From positions 20,437,092-20,501,091 of the forward strand of contig OX467090.1 in assembly GCA_950106755.1 (NCBI GenBank): a stretch of DNA of 64,000 nucleotides, given 5' to 3'. The stretch comes from Climacium dendroides (taxonomy: Eukaryota > Streptophyta > Bryopsida > Hypnales > Climaciaceae). How positions within the stretch are numbered: the first letter of the stretch is position 1; each line of letters begins with the position of its first letter. The translations under genes and the position numbers were made by a program. Shown here piece after piece: positions 31,561-44,725 of this stretch. The notes below the pieces were generated by a model. It was not told the DNA's origin. It did no database searches and saw nothing but the letters and a program-made list of their open reading frames with translations.

Positions 31561-33863
31561 TAGGCAATTGTATGGGCAAGGTTATACGATGGTGTAGGAC
31601 TGCAATTCATTGATCACTTTCTTCAGAGTTGAGAATGATGACTACAACTATTGTTGTGAATATGAAATCTTAAAGTTTGTTTGGAAAATTGTAATTTCAA
31701 TGTAAAATGGGTTGTATTTGAATTTTATTTTTGAAAATCTATTTGGTGTGAGTGCAAATAGGAATTGGATTTTATAAGGTGGCAATTGATGGTTTTAAGT
31801 ATTTAAATCACAAAATTGGATATGGATGGTTACGAGTGAAGGGGCGTTGAAGAAGGAGTTTTGAGTATATATAGTTAGAAGTTTTCATTTTGTAGGTGAG
31901 CAAATGAGTATAGTCCTACCTCTTTGGTTTTTTTTTTTTTTTATGAACATTATATTATGCACATTTTCTATGAGTATTTTCCACAAACTATTTTGTGTAT
32001 TTTTTTGTAAGTGAATTCGTGTGGTCAAGTGAGCTGCGGAATCCAGCCCCTTGTAAGTGAAGCATTGTCAACTTGATTAAGTGAATAAGTTGTGTGTAAG
32101 TGATCTGTGAACAATCTGTGATTAATTGACTGAATTGTGGAATTGAATCAATTGAGTAAAATTGTCTTTCTATCTCAGTGGACTGAATTGGAGTGTGTAG
32201 CACAAGTGCAGGAAGTCTAGTTGATGGGTATAAGTTGTGTATAAAATTAAAGCTGTGAATTAAGTGCAAATTGACGATGTATGCTGGTTGCTTGAATTCA
32301 AGTGTTGAAATTACTGTGAATCAGTGAATGTTAAGAAAATTTGTCAATTAAAAATTTATGAAGTGTTTAGTCTATTTGGCAGTGAACACTAGTGCAATCA
32401 AGTTGTTTAATAGAGAGATAATATAATGAAGTTGCAGCCACTGGTCAATTTGACTGAGAGCATGCTTGGATTTATAAACTAGAACTGTATATTCAATTGT
32501 CTGAGAGATTGAAATTTGGGAGACGATTTAATTGTGTAATTCAAAATGTGAATTAGTTAATGGATTCTCCTATGAGTGTGTTACCGATCTATTTGATTGA
32601 GAGCATGTTGGAAATTACAAATTGAGATTAAAAATCCATTTGTTAGAGTGGTTGAATTTGCCAGACATGACTAATAAACAATGAGTTAAATGGACTGAGT
32701 TCGTTTTGGGTAATGTGTTTGAGTTGAGTCAGAGCTATCAATGACTGAATTTCTTTCTAAAGAAGAATTGTCAAATTAATATTATGTGTACTTCGTGAAC
32801 GGCCATGGCTGTTATAAAGAGAAGTCAAATGGTCTGGGATGCCCAGTCAAAGTATAGACCAGTCTAATTGAGTGACCAGTCTAATTGAGTGATCAGTCGA
32901 TTAGTCTATACCAATTACAGCAATATGCATTATATATGCTCCTGGTCAATTGTTTGTGAAGTTTTCCATGCAACATGGCAAATTGCAAATTAATTTGGAG
33001 AATGAGTAAGTCTAGTCCAATTGATGGAGTAAAGTTGGCTTGATATCTGTGGAAGATAGAGTCTAATAGAGCAAGTGTAAAAGTCAAATTGATAAGTTTA
33101 AGTTATACATTTCTAACAAATTTAGTACACAGTGACTTATCCACCATCTCATAGTAGAGGTGAAAGTTGTGAAAGCCTGCAATAACATAGCATATCCAGC
33201 AAGAGAGATTTGGTTAAGTAGACATGTCAACAAGTTGTTGGGCAAAGAAACTCAATCAAGTTGCCACTGTAGGTAGTTAAAATGTCAAATTGATGAAGTC
33301 ACATAGCTGGAGAAGTTGAACAACCATAGGTCTCTTAAGCTTGGTGATAGGTCCATTTGTCTAGTTTTGAAACTAACAATGTATTTGGACAAATTGACTT
33401 GGATACCAAATGCGACAAGGGAGATAAAGTGGGCTGAACGTGAAGATTGATTTCAAGCCCAGGAAAGTTTACAATCTTCTTGTTGAAATTTAATTATGGA
33501 AAGGTAGTTATTATCCAATGAACAAACAAGGGGATTGGATAATCGCTAAACGAAATAAAATAAATAAATTTGAATTTTATTAATATAGATAACTATTAAA
33601 TACGCATTTAAGTGGCTAGAGCATGCATTGACAAATTGACATACACCTTCGACGACAAATTGACATGAGTATTTGACATAAGCCACACACTAGATAGGAC
33701 TGGACGTCATGCCATTGTGTCTATAAATAGCATTGGAAATTTGGACTGACGACCAATTGCCATAGTGAGTGTTTATCCTTGGGTTTTCTTTTATGAAACT
33801 AAAACAAACGTAATTGATATCCAAAACGTTGAACGAGTGACCTTAGTCACAAACTATTAGACT

Positions 33864-33936
33864 TATTGACCTTTCCTACGGGAATTATCCCTATAAACCA
33901 CTATATTTGGGTTTTGTCAAGTAGGAAAAATCCCAC
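33864..33936 (+). repeat. Left arm of an inverted repeat pair
   Basis: ATTGACCTTTCCTACGGG through GGTTTTGTCAAGTAGG and AAAATCCCAC is matched in reverse complement by 36011-36090 (GGATTTTTCCTACCCTAGG through CCTATAAGCC-type sequence). Identity is partial but in the same order. The arms lie about 2.1 kb apart. Confidence 0.55.
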
Positions 33937-36010
33937 TTCACAGTCTATAATATAATTGTCTCATTTTGTGAGTTTGTTTGAAGATAACAGTTTTAACTAA
34001 ATTAGTCCAAGTTACATAAATGTTTGAGTGTTGTACCAAATGGATTATGTTTGTTAAATTGATTCAAATTGGATTATGGAAAGAGTTTGGATGAGTGTGA
34101 GTCATGTGTGTATTTGTATAATATTAAGTCAAGAGAATTGAGCATTTATTATGAGTTGTATTTTATCCAATTTGGAATTTGTAATAAAGAGAAGTTGGAG
34201 AGTAATGTGTTTGTAATTGTGACCTGATGTATTATTTGTTGATCTTCAATTAGAGTACAATCATAAATTCAATTAAGCCAATTGCATGTGGAGTTAGAAT
34301 GTTATAGTAGAGTCCTAAGAGTTATGAATTTAGTCCATGGAATGAGAATTTGATTTAAAAATAAATAAAGCTGATGTGAAAGAAATGGAATGCAAATATT
34401 GCTGAGAGAGGAATTATTTAAAGGCCAATAATACCATTCATAATTTCAATTCTAAATCAGAGGATGAGTATCAATTAAATGCATAAGGAAAGATAAAGCT
34501 ATTTGGAGTAGTCTTGAAGCTATAAAATCAATTCAGTGAATCCCACTATGTGCTATAATGACCAATTTGGAGCAAAAGTTGATTGCTAATAAAGTTGAGA
34601 GCTATTTAGGAGAAAGATAAAGAAATAAAAAGGTAAAAATGATAAAGAATTGGAGAAAAAAATAAAAAAATAAAAAAAATAAAATTTAAGAGTGCAATTA
34701 GGGAGAATCTAATCCTTTGTTGCCTTTAAGAGTGGAGAGAATAAATTTGGTAATTAGCATATCGTATGAGGAATGATCAAATATTCTATTTGGAAGAATA
34801 TTCCGTGATTTGGTATTTAGACCTAACTAGAATTATACTATCAACCTATTGAATTGTCTCCCTGAACGAATTAAATACTAAAAAAAATTGAATTTCAAAA
34901 TTGATTATCAATCTTCTTCTATATGGAAGTAATTGAGTGATGAAAAATGTTGTGAGATTAATTATGAAGATTGAATGGGAATTGATTATAGACATTGACT
35001 ATGAAAATTGAGACTATGGCATGACTATAGATTTCAAAGCAACTATATAAAATAGACTATTACTATGAGTGAGATGGACATAGTCATAGATTTTCCTATG
35101 AATTGTACATAAATATTTTTAGTATTAATATTCTTTTATGAGCCAAATAACATATTATTTCTTGAGTGAAATGTCATTTACCTATATGTAACCTTAATTA
35201 CTCCAAACTCTAGCTAATTTAAGTCTTCCCCCAAAGAACCCATTTTCTTATATTTTTCCGTCGTTGTTAATTTTTGTACTACAATTGTAGAAGGAATTTT
35301 TTTTCCTTTCCTCCTATTGTAGCACTAGTGTTCAATTTTGATGTTGAAGGAAAGAATACTAGAACTTTTGAAGTGAAACCATCAAGTTATATTGGAAGCA
35401 ATACATTTGAAAGAAGTTTTTCAAGAACACTAGGCATAAAGAGTAACGTTGCTCATTTGAGAAATGCATACGATATGCTTATGAATACACCAAGAAAGAA
35501 GTATTCAATGACAAATTGGAGGGCCAAAATAAGAAGTCCAAAAGAGAGGGGAGAGTCAACAAATCAAGAGGTGACACTAAAAAGTGCAATAAATGCATAG
35601 GAAAGGGGAGCATGTAAATGCAATTATTTGCATAATGTAGATTACAAATACATATTGGATCAATGATATATGTCATGGAGTCAAAAGTACAATGCAAAGT
35701 CCATGTGGATAATGTAAATACTCAATACTTGTACAAATGGATCTACGAGAGATAAGTACGTGACAAAATAGAAAGTAGTAGTATTTGCAATGTATGTTAC
35801 ATCATAGCATGGGGTTATTTTCAAAGGCATTTAAAGTAGTTGAAGCCATCACAAGTTGTGTATGGCAAAGTAGCAGCCAATTATAGAAACACGTTCCAAA
35901 AACAAAAAAGTGCTAAAGTGTCAGCAACTAGGGAAAGTCTTCACTTTTCTATAAATGAAGTTGGACGTTAACAATCTCATTCATAGCTAAGTAGGTAAAT
36001 GGATACTTGT

Positions 36011-36090
36011 AAGTTGGATTTTTCCTACCCTAGGACAAAACCTAAGGACCTACTAGTATAGGCTTATAGGGGTTCTTTGGAAAAAGGTCA
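36011..36090 (-). repeat. Right arm of the inverted repeat pair
   Basis: This is the inverted counterpart of 33864-33936. The two may be terminal parts of related elements inserted in opposite orientation, or the ends of one decayed element. Confidence 0.55.
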
Positions 36091-37899
36091 ATTCGTCTAT
36101 CATTTTAAGTATCTAAGGTCACTTTTAAAGTAGGTTATAGTAGAAAATGTATTTATTTGTCAATTAGTCCTAGAATGCTTTAATTCAATCTACTCAATGT
36201 TGGCAATTGGACACCATGCCATATGTTGCCCAATTATGCAACAAATTAAATTGGACTCTATTGATTCATAAATCACTAGTCAATTGGACAGAATCACAAG
36301 GCTTGTTGACAATGCCACAAAGTCCACAAGTGAATTGGACCAATTTATAACTAGCAATTTCTCTTTTAATATCAATACGATCCAGCTCACCATAAATTAT
36401 CAAATTGCTAGAATTGATTCATTAGTCCATTGCTAATTTTAGTAATCTGCTAGCCAGTTCTCAAGTACAACTAGCTTGGTTGTCGACCTCTTTCAACTAG
36501 ACTCGATGATCTACAAACCTATCAATTTGCTAATTTCTATGAACCATTAGACACTACAATTTGCTACAGACAAATTCTAGGCTAATTGCTCAATCACAAC
36601 TTCCACAATAATAAATCAACAATATCAACACATATAATTTAAATAAAGGAAATGGTCATTAAGCATATTACAAATTCAAATCTTCTTCAATCGTTCCTAA
36701 ATAACAAGCAACATATCTTATTGCCAATTTGACTTCAACGCTTGCCCGACTCCTTTGTCCACCCAACAAGTCCACTTCTTAGTCCCACTTTTCTCTTGAA
36801 ATTCAATTACCCCATTACCTGATTCAACTGTCAACTAGGCAGCTTCACTCCTAAATTCCTCCTAGACTTTGCCATTCACAAAATTGACAAATTGATTTGC
36901 CAGGTAGGTCAATTTTCCAATTTACTTGCAAGCGGTCAACTTAAAAAAAATACTCTCCTAGACCTTTCACAGGCTAGTGGCATAAACAAATAATTGACGA
37001 TTTGAATTCAATAGGAATCTATAGATCCACAAGGTACTAACACAAATGCAATTTTAGCCATCTCACACAAGGCAAATTGCAAATATGAAATTATAATTTC
37101 AATATTTTATAAAGAGGAATCAATTGAAGGAATGCATTAATACAACAAAATTGTCAATGAGCCATAAATGTTGAATAAGCTTGAATATGAACTGAAAACT
37201 AAAGTCCAATGGACCTAGCTATATAGCCTTGAAGAATTGCATAACAACTAGTCCAACAATGGATCCAAATAGACACTAAGCCAAATTGCCACTTTTCTAA
37301 TCTTGTCAAATTGACCTTGTTCAAATTTAAATTGTAAGCCCTTTTCATACTAGTGTGAACTATTTGACAACTTGTCTCTTCACAATTAAATGGAAACGAC
37401 TTGATCCTTACAAAAAACATTAAAAGGACAAAATGAGAGATTATGTAAATTGTTCACACTAGTCATTTTGTGGCTCTGACTACAATACTACAATATTATC
37501 ATTAATTCTATTGTTTATGAATATCAATGAATTGGATATATTTTGTTATGTGAATGTCGAAGTGAAGAAACTAGTGGATGGATCGGGATTTTCAGTGAGT
37601 TCATTTCATCAACTTTGGTAGAAAGAATTTCCGCATGTGCAAATCTTCCATTCTCTAGATTTTCAAAGTGCTAACATTATTCAAGGGAGTATAAATGTGG
37701 AATGGAATCCACAACAAATACAATAATAAAAGTGCAGATAAAGAAATAGTATATTGTGCACATTCGATATTAAATGGAAAAGACTAAGGCTAGATTATTG
37801 GTTGTTCAAGAGATTCGCTGTCCTGTTGTAGATTTGTGTATTATATAAAAATATATTATAATATATTTTATTGGATAGCTTCAAGGTGACGCCGTTCCG

Positions 37900-37912
37900 A
37901 TATATATATAAG
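37900..37912 (+). promoter_or_regulatory. TATA box-like element of copy 2
   Basis: TATATATATAAG lies about 70 bp upstream of the ATG at 37980. The copy at 2.6-3.0 kb has a similar motif at the same distance. Confidence 0.5.
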
Positions 37913-37979
37913 AGGACGGTTTGCCTTTGACCTTCATTGTTTTTCAATAGTGGATTTTGTTTCCTACTTTAAAGTTAGA

Positions 37980-38438
37980 ATGTCAAACTGGAGGGTTTTT
38001 TCTGAGTCTCAAGATGAAGAGCCTCAACCGGAGGCTGAATTCAAGCTTTATTTGTCACAACTACCGGAGCAGCCCCTTTTGGTGCGAGATCTTGCATTGC
38101 CACTTAGGCATCTTCGAGATGAAGCTGGGCCTTCTCGACCGCCGAAGCAACCTCGCATAGAGCGGTGATGGCACGGAAATCTTGATTTCAATGCTCGTGT
38201 TTTGGTGATCTTGCTCCAAGTTGGGTGTATTGAACCGGGCACTCAGGAAGTGACATTCAAGGCGAGTTATGAGGGCAAAAACATCGATCAGTACTATTGT
38301 ATGGTTCGGCCGATGGAAGGTAGTCGTGGCCACCAACGTTGGTTGGAAGGTCCAGTCAACCCATTGATGAAAGCCGAGCATACAAATTATGTTGCTGCCA
38401 CCATCAAACGCATTCTCAACTTTCTGCAAATGGAATGA
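37980..38438 (+). pseudogene. Copy 2 of the unrecognised ~152-residue protein, one in-frame TGA
   Basis: The frame from ATG 37980 runs to the stop at 38436-38438 with a single TGA at 38166-38168. The N-terminal 62 residues are acidic and Q/P/E-rich, then Leu-rich, then basic (PPKQPRIER). After the TGA come WHGNLDFN, a Cys-Glu-Pro turn and QRWLEGPVNPLMKAEH. The minus-strand copy at 2582-3031 has a sense codon (CGG) where this TGA stands, which shows the frame once read through. Whether this copy is dead or produces a 62-residue product is unknown. No known domain is recognised. The flanks on both sides, including the TATA region and about 100 bp downstream, are related between copies. Confidence 0.6.
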
Positions 38439-40140
38439 AGCTTTGATTGAAACTCTAGTTTTTTACCTCTAGTGAGCATTTATTGGATGTTAGTTTTTAC
38501 TTTGAGTATTTTATTGAAATCAGTGTGTGATTATTAATGTAGAATGAAAAATTAGTGACAGTATTTAGCTTGGAGTTTGGAGTTAAGAGAGAGAGTGTGA
38601 ATGGGGATTTAGTTTGGAATCTTAGGTGGGGTCTTGGTAGGGGAATGGGCTGATGTGCCCCACCTTTCACTTTAGATGGGGAGGAAAAGAGGGAAAAGAT
38701 GCTTAGTTGGGGGAGAAAGGAAGTGGAGAGTGTGTATGTGTTTTGGGAGGTTTTTGACCGAATTTCGAGTGGATGTAGCTCATGGAACATAAACAAATGA
38801 GTAATGAAAATTTGGCACAACATTCCTTGTATTCAGAGCTTTTCAAAGAGTGTTTGTAAGTTGAATTTGGAGTTGGGAGTCAAAAGTTATGAAAGTTTGA
38901 AATTGTGAAGACCCAAGGATCTCCATTGAGAGGTCAGAGGCTTCAACAAGATATAACTTTTGGAGTACTTACTGATTTGACTTGATATTTGGGAGGTGTA
39001 TTGTCCTTGTTTATATCTTTCTAAAAAGATATGATATTTGTCGTTTGGAGTGTTTATCAAAAAGTTATGAGGTGACGAAGTCTGGAGTGAAGATTGAACT
39101 TGAAGGAAAAAGGCCATAACTTCAACGCCTACAACTTTTGGTCAGTTTCTTTGATGGAATTGAAACTTTGATATGTTTTAGATTATCATTTTAGTTTTTC
39201 AAATTGTGTTTATTTATACAAATTGGAGTTGTAATGCAAAAGTTATGAAGTATCAAAGGTTAAGAAGATTTCTACCTTCTTGTTTGAGAAGGCCGAGACT
39301 CTACCTCTCATAACTTTTGGACAATATCTTAGATTATTGTGATATTTTCACAACTTATAGATAGTAGTGAGAGCGTTTCAAATTGCTCTCACACATAGTA
39401 TTTCAATCTTGTAATCAAAAGTTATTGAGGTTTAAAGAGGCAGTGTTTGGTTAGTAAGGAAGAAGAAGACTTCTACTTTGCCCTTTAATAACTTTTGAAC
39501 AGTATCTTAGAATAGTTTCAAATTTTGTGAGTGATTAGATTGTGATGTTAGCTTTCTAAATTGCTAAAGCACTTAGCATTTGAGTTCCTAGAGCATCTGT
39601 GACACTAAATCAAAGTTTGCAGCTTGTTTGGGACTTAGTTTTTTTTAGTTTTTGTTGGAATTTCTTCAAGTTTGTGAGTGAAAGAAGTTTTCAAGACTCA
39701 AGATTGAAGATTTAAGACTCAAAGTGGAAGAAGATTGAAGATTCGTGTGTTGTGGCTTGTGGCTTATTTTTCCTAGCCGGTTTTGGAGGCTCGTTGTGAA
39801 TTTCTTGTTTTCCCAACCTGTTTTGGGGGTTAGTTGTTATTTAAATTTTGCATTGTAAACTTGGTTGCGGGCTATAGAGTCATTCTTATGACAATATTAG
39901 CCCCATTTTATGTTTGTGGCGATGAAGTGGGATTGATCACCCACATGGTCGATCTTCTATGTTGTTCCTACTAGTGAAAGGCGCTTCCTAGTCATCGTAG
40001 GTTTGAAGTTTATGAGCCAATTTCCGGACAGTTAACTCGTGGATTGACTGTCCCGTTCTACCCGTCCGAAGACTTGTTTCTTATTACACACCTTTACCCT
40101 TGGCCCTATAGAACCACTATAGGATAGGCCAACGGAAGAT
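38439..40140. repeat. Repeat-rich region with recurring ATAACTTTTG(G/A)xCAGT phrases
   Basis: Units containing ATAACTTTTGGxCAxTxTCTTxGAT recur at about 39115, 39300 and 39485, each followed by related text. Between 39640 and 40140 the sequence resembles a retrotransposon LTR end and leader (GC-richer, with CCCGTTCTACCCGTCC and CTATAGAACCACTATAGG). I cannot find a paired LTR or primer site, so it is left as an unclassified repeat. Confidence 0.4.
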
Positions 40141-40655
40141 CAAGTGAAGATTCAAGTTTTGAAGATTGAAGACCAAAGACTCAAGATAAGAAGATTTGAC
40201 AAAACCCATAGCAAAACTATTCCCAGTTGCAGCCAGAATCTTCGCGATTTCCCGAAGCAAACTCTCTCAACACAACACCGCGATGATCACTCTAGATATT
40301 TTTATAGATCAAAATGCAACAATGATACCGAAATGAGGTAGATGGTAAAGGACATATAGTCTTATTTTGTGAAGATTTGTGAAGATACATTTGTATGGTG
40401 CATTTGTACATGGGATAGGTCTATATGTAGACTTGTAGATAGATGCTCACCACAAGTTTAATAGTAATCAAGTCATAATGTCAATAATGAACCAATGAAC
40501 ATAATATATGACATGAAGCGAAAGAAGGGATCATTGTCATTGCCATTGAGGATTCAAGCAGATAACACCATAAGGGAGGATGCCACATGTGCAACACTAA
40601 TTGACCTTGGTTTCTTTAAGAAAAAGCATTTTGTTTTTTGAAAGTCACACTTATG
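40141..40655. other. Spacer leading into decayed coding region
   Basis: A short open stretch at 40144-40341 is made of A-rich repeated text (AAGATTCAAG variants). No gene is supported. Confidence 0.35.
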
Positions 40656-41620
40656 AAGATATTGATCAAAAATTCAATATCAATCATCTCTAACATATTG
40701 TAGACATTAAAAAAGATGTTGCAATTAATGGAGAAAGGAATATTGTATACAAAGGCTTTTGTGAGTGCTTGCAAGCTTGAGCATGTTCAAGATTGCAACT
40801 CAAGGCATTGGTCCGCGTACAACACATACATTTCAGCTTAGACAAGTGGATCCCAATAGGAGTTCATTTGCATATGAATTTACTACCAAGCATAGAAATA
40901 GGACCAAACTTTGTAGAGGTATTTGCAATTGATAAAGGGAATTGAACACACTAGACAAATTTGTTGCAAATAAAGAGCATTTGGTGTTGAGAGGCATAAG
41001 CCCAATGAAGATAAAAAGGTTGCAGAGAAGATAAAAAAGTTGTAGAGAAGATAAAAAAGTTCAAGGATTATTTGGAAGGTTTCTTGTAGTTAAAGAAAGA
41101 AAGCTTTCGTGATTTACCATTTTGGCTAAGCGGTGTGTTTAATTAAAATGGAGATGGCAGTATCGTACCAAATGTTAGAGAAGTAGCTACAAATTCTAGC
41201 ACAACAACCATTGTAGATGGGAACAGAATAAGGAATGCAATTGTGTTCTTTATTATAGCAACAATGCCTAACTAGAAAGGAGGGGGTATTTTGGACCCCA
41301 TAAGGATATGAAGGCCTCTAAAAGAAGGATCAAGTAGAGTGATTGGAGGGAAGAATAAAGGATCAAAGATAAAAATGAAGCAAATCAAAGTAGCACAAAG
41401 TAGAAGTAAAGATCTTTTATTCAATCTCGGAAATGACGTTGTTGTAGGTTAATTTGTGGCTCTTACTATAGAGTTGAGGGAAGTAAGAGGAAGAGTTCCA
41501 TTTTATGTGTTAAAGGTGTTGAAATTTTGTCAAAGAAAGAAGACCACTAGGCCTTGAAGATGAAGTTTTTGTGCTATTGGCCAGCTATGAGACCCAAAGT
41601 GCAAAAAGAGATAGGTAGTA
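40656..41620 (+). pseudogene. Unidentified decayed coding region
   Basis: One plus-strand frame stays largely open with scattered stops. It reads EDIDQKFNINHL, then VDIKKDVAINGERNIVYKGF, then SLDKWIPIGVHLHMNLLPSI. After further stops it continues toward a stretch ending in RVPFYVLKVLKFCQRKKTTRP near 41555. The last part is reminiscent of the small beta-barrel segment found at the C-terminal end of DUF7869-type proteins (compare PVWLGRVVENP at about 55.75 kb), but that is a weak resemblance. Probably an old transposon gene. Confidence 0.3.
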
Positions 41621-44600
41621 ATATAATAAGGTACATAAATTGCATAATAGCTATGTGAAAACTATTTAGTGATAAGTTTGTTTGAATTGAGAAAGAAGCT
41701 ATTATATATATATATTCATGAGTGGATATGTACCCTTTTAGAGGAAGAAGTGGCCATGTACATAGTACATTTGAACATTATAGTGTATGGCGTGCAAACT
41801 GAAGAAATAATGATTATTCTGCAAGCAAGGGCTAAACTACACCTTGCGGAGTACATAGCAATGCAAATGGAAGACCTAGATGATGAACACTCGTAGAATG
41901 ATTTGGATATGAATTAGAATATAAGTATCATGTAAATTCATTGTGCTTTATACCTTGTAACTATAGGCATTCAGATGTACTTGAGTGTGGAATAAAAAGT
42001 GTATAAGATTTTATAAAGTATCAAGTATTTCAAATATTTATTGGAAATTATTTTGCTAAAAATTATTTTGTAAAAAGAATTAATGATATATACAAAGATT
42101 TCTTCCCCCCAAAAAAATTTGGAAGTATTTTTCAAGTTAGTGTACAATTCAAGTACAATCTCACCCTCCCCCCAAGTGCAAGAATGTCTCATTCTATGTT
42201 ATTAAAGGTTTGCAATAATTTTTAATGCATATTATGATCAAATGATTCTATAGTGAATATACCATGTGTCCTCTCAAGTGCAAAATAAGTGGACATGGCA
42301 TTGATTGCAATCAAGGAATGATTAGAAGTACAATGTTGGAATAGATACAAAGTGCCACACATATATAAGCATAGACTTGATAGACAAAAGGAAAATTTTC
42401 TATGCAACTATATTGTCTTCTTTGTATATTTAAATTTGCACAAGGACAACTTGGAGATCAATGGATTTAGTAAAAAATTCAATGTCTTTTGAGCTTTGAT
42501 TCAATCAACTTCAAATTGCTATAAAAAATCTGACTTTTAGAATTTTTTGATATGTAACTTAGTGTATAATAAACTAGACTTCTTGTGCTTCATTTAATTA
42601 ATTAACTTGAAAAATAAAATAAACCATCTTTAGTTTTGAAATCAAGCCTAAAATAAAGATGACAAGTAATTTGGGACAAATGATAAAAACAAAAGAGACT
42701 ACTATTATGGGATGGAGGGAGTATATCTTCAAGCCCTATAAGCAATTTAACTTTGAAATGCTAAGGCCAATGATTGTGGTATAAATAATGTTGAGGGTCT
42801 AAAGTTGTGCTCACACATTTCATCATGAATTTTAGTAAGTGAAAAGCAAAATTTGGATATAGAATTGAGGATATCTAGAGTGGATAGAATTTTGTTGAGA
42901 AATGAAAGTGAATGAAATCTTGAATATAGTATAAATATGCAAAAAATTAGAAATATTATATTGTGAGGTATGCTACAAAACATTTGTCCACAAAGAGAAA
43001 AAAACGCAAAATTTGAGGGAGTCAAAATTGAAGACATCAATATTGTACCCATAAGGGTAGGATTAGTAGAAATTAATCATTTCGAGAATGCCAAAAAAAA
43101 TGAAAAAGAGAAATTGATGAATTCAATAAGAATTAAAAGACCAAATTGTTGTAAAAATAAAGACCCAATGTTAGTCAAAATGTCCAAAGTAAAGTCCAAA
43201 GACCATCCACCATCAAGAATTTTTTTGGTGACAGATTCAAAGAAATTCTTCATTGAAATTTTGTGAAAATGAAGGGTGGAGAGGTTTTTTTAATAATGAA
43301 ATCCATTGTCTATCATGAACCCTCAAAGGATATGGAACAATTCAAAAATTGAGCTCCTACTAATTCTAATCATTTATATAATTATCCTATATGGATTGTT
43401 TTACCTCCTACCATCCAATATGTGTAAAAAACTTGTCTTCCTCAACTTGAAAACACATTTATGTAAGTGACTTTGGAGCTCAATGCCAAATATTATGAAT
43501 TTTATTCAACGTAATGTCAAAATTTTATAAATTTAAATTTAAATTGCTGTAGGGAGCTGTAATTAAATGTTTGGCATCAATGTGCCTCCCTTGCCCCATG
43601 GATATGGTAATATGAAAACTTGCATGAACAAATTTATGAAAGTACTCCCTCCTTTGAAATATGCTAACAACCAATGTTTGGGTATTTTTTGAGTTTTAAT
43701 AGTAGATAAAACTCAAAAATATTGGAATATTGGCTAAAGAAAAAGGTCTGGCATTGTTCACACCAGATATGAACACTCTTGCTTCCTTTGCCTACCTCAA
43801 CAAAATGAATTTTTTTATTGTCTCTCCTTTTGCATAATTGGATTTTGGACTTCATAACCGGCCCCACAATAACCCATGGCTACGAATTTCATTCCATGGT
43901 GAAAAAAACTAGAATCCTTCTACAACATCTTCATCCGTGGATTTGGAATCTCATTTTATACAAAACCTTCAAAAGCATGAGCAACTACCGGCATTTGCAA
44001 CCCGTCCTTGTACATAGCAATGCTAAAAAAAAACCGGTTGCTAGTTCAAAGTTAGCTAGTGGAATTGGGAGGAAAATCGGTTGCAATTTGAAAACATTTG
44101 TAAAAATTTGGTGAATTTTTTTTGTAAATTTTCTATTTAGAGTAAAAAATAGAAAAAATAATCAAACTCAATTCTTCAAAAACTAGTTCAATATGAGAAT
44201 TGAAGGAAATTAATTGGTAAAACTCAAAAAAATCTCAAACATTAGTGTATAGCAAATTGAACTAGCTTCCCTCCCCCCCAAAATTGGATGAAATACATAC
44301 TTCTTGTCATGATTCCATCTTGGCTAGCTTCTAGAAGTTATTCATTAGCCGGCAGTATTCTAGGGTTACTAGTGCAGGATGTTATATTCCAACTTGAAAA
44401 TGCAGGCTTTCTAGGACAAAAGTAAAATCTTGCCCCTATTTTGTGCCATATTTAGGGTGTTTTCATGATCTCCATTAGAAAATTTGGGGTCTCTAATTGC
44501 AAATATGTATTCAAAATTTGCAAATTCTTTTATGTGTGGAAAATAAAAAATTCTTGCATTTCCCCCACAGTAAAATTTCTGTGTTTTCACCTTAATTGTT

Positions 44601-44725
44601 GGTTGTACTTCGTGAGATGGATTCAATGTCTTGAGTTATTGGTACATACAATGATAATGCGTTGTACAATGAGTTCTTGTTCAATCCTTGTTCATTATTT
44701 GTTTCTTGTGTGAAAGTTTAGAGCA
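41621..44725. other. AT-rich sequence with fragments of miniature elements
   Basis: Open frames at 42970-43266 and 43818-44114 (98 codons each) are Lys/Asn-rich and look AT-driven. ATTATGGGATGGAGGGAGTA at 42705-42724 resembles the right end of a Stowaway/mariner MITE (CTCCCTCCGTCCCATAAT in reverse complement). The left end was not found. ACTCCCTCC at 43642 may be another such end. Confidence 0.4.

Larger units (their letters stand above)
31561..37860. repeat. Long AT-rich region of degenerate interspersed repeats
   Basis: More than 6 kb with no recognisable gene, rich in short recurring words such as CAATTGG, GTCCAATT and ACAAATTGAC. A 108-codon open stretch at 35274-35600 shows no known domain. 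The region contains an inverted pair of a 75-80-bp segment (about 33864-33936 and 36011-36090). It probably consists of old retrotransposon fragments, but no domain proves this. Confidence 0.5.

Noticed and set aside
39640..40140. LTR of a Ty3/Gypsy element
   Set aside because: Texture is LTR-like, but no second copy, primer site or polymerase domain was found in the window.
42705..42724. Complete Stowaway MITE
   Set aside because: Only one end resembling ATTATGGGATGGAGGGAG is visible and no matching partner was found, so a full element is not called.
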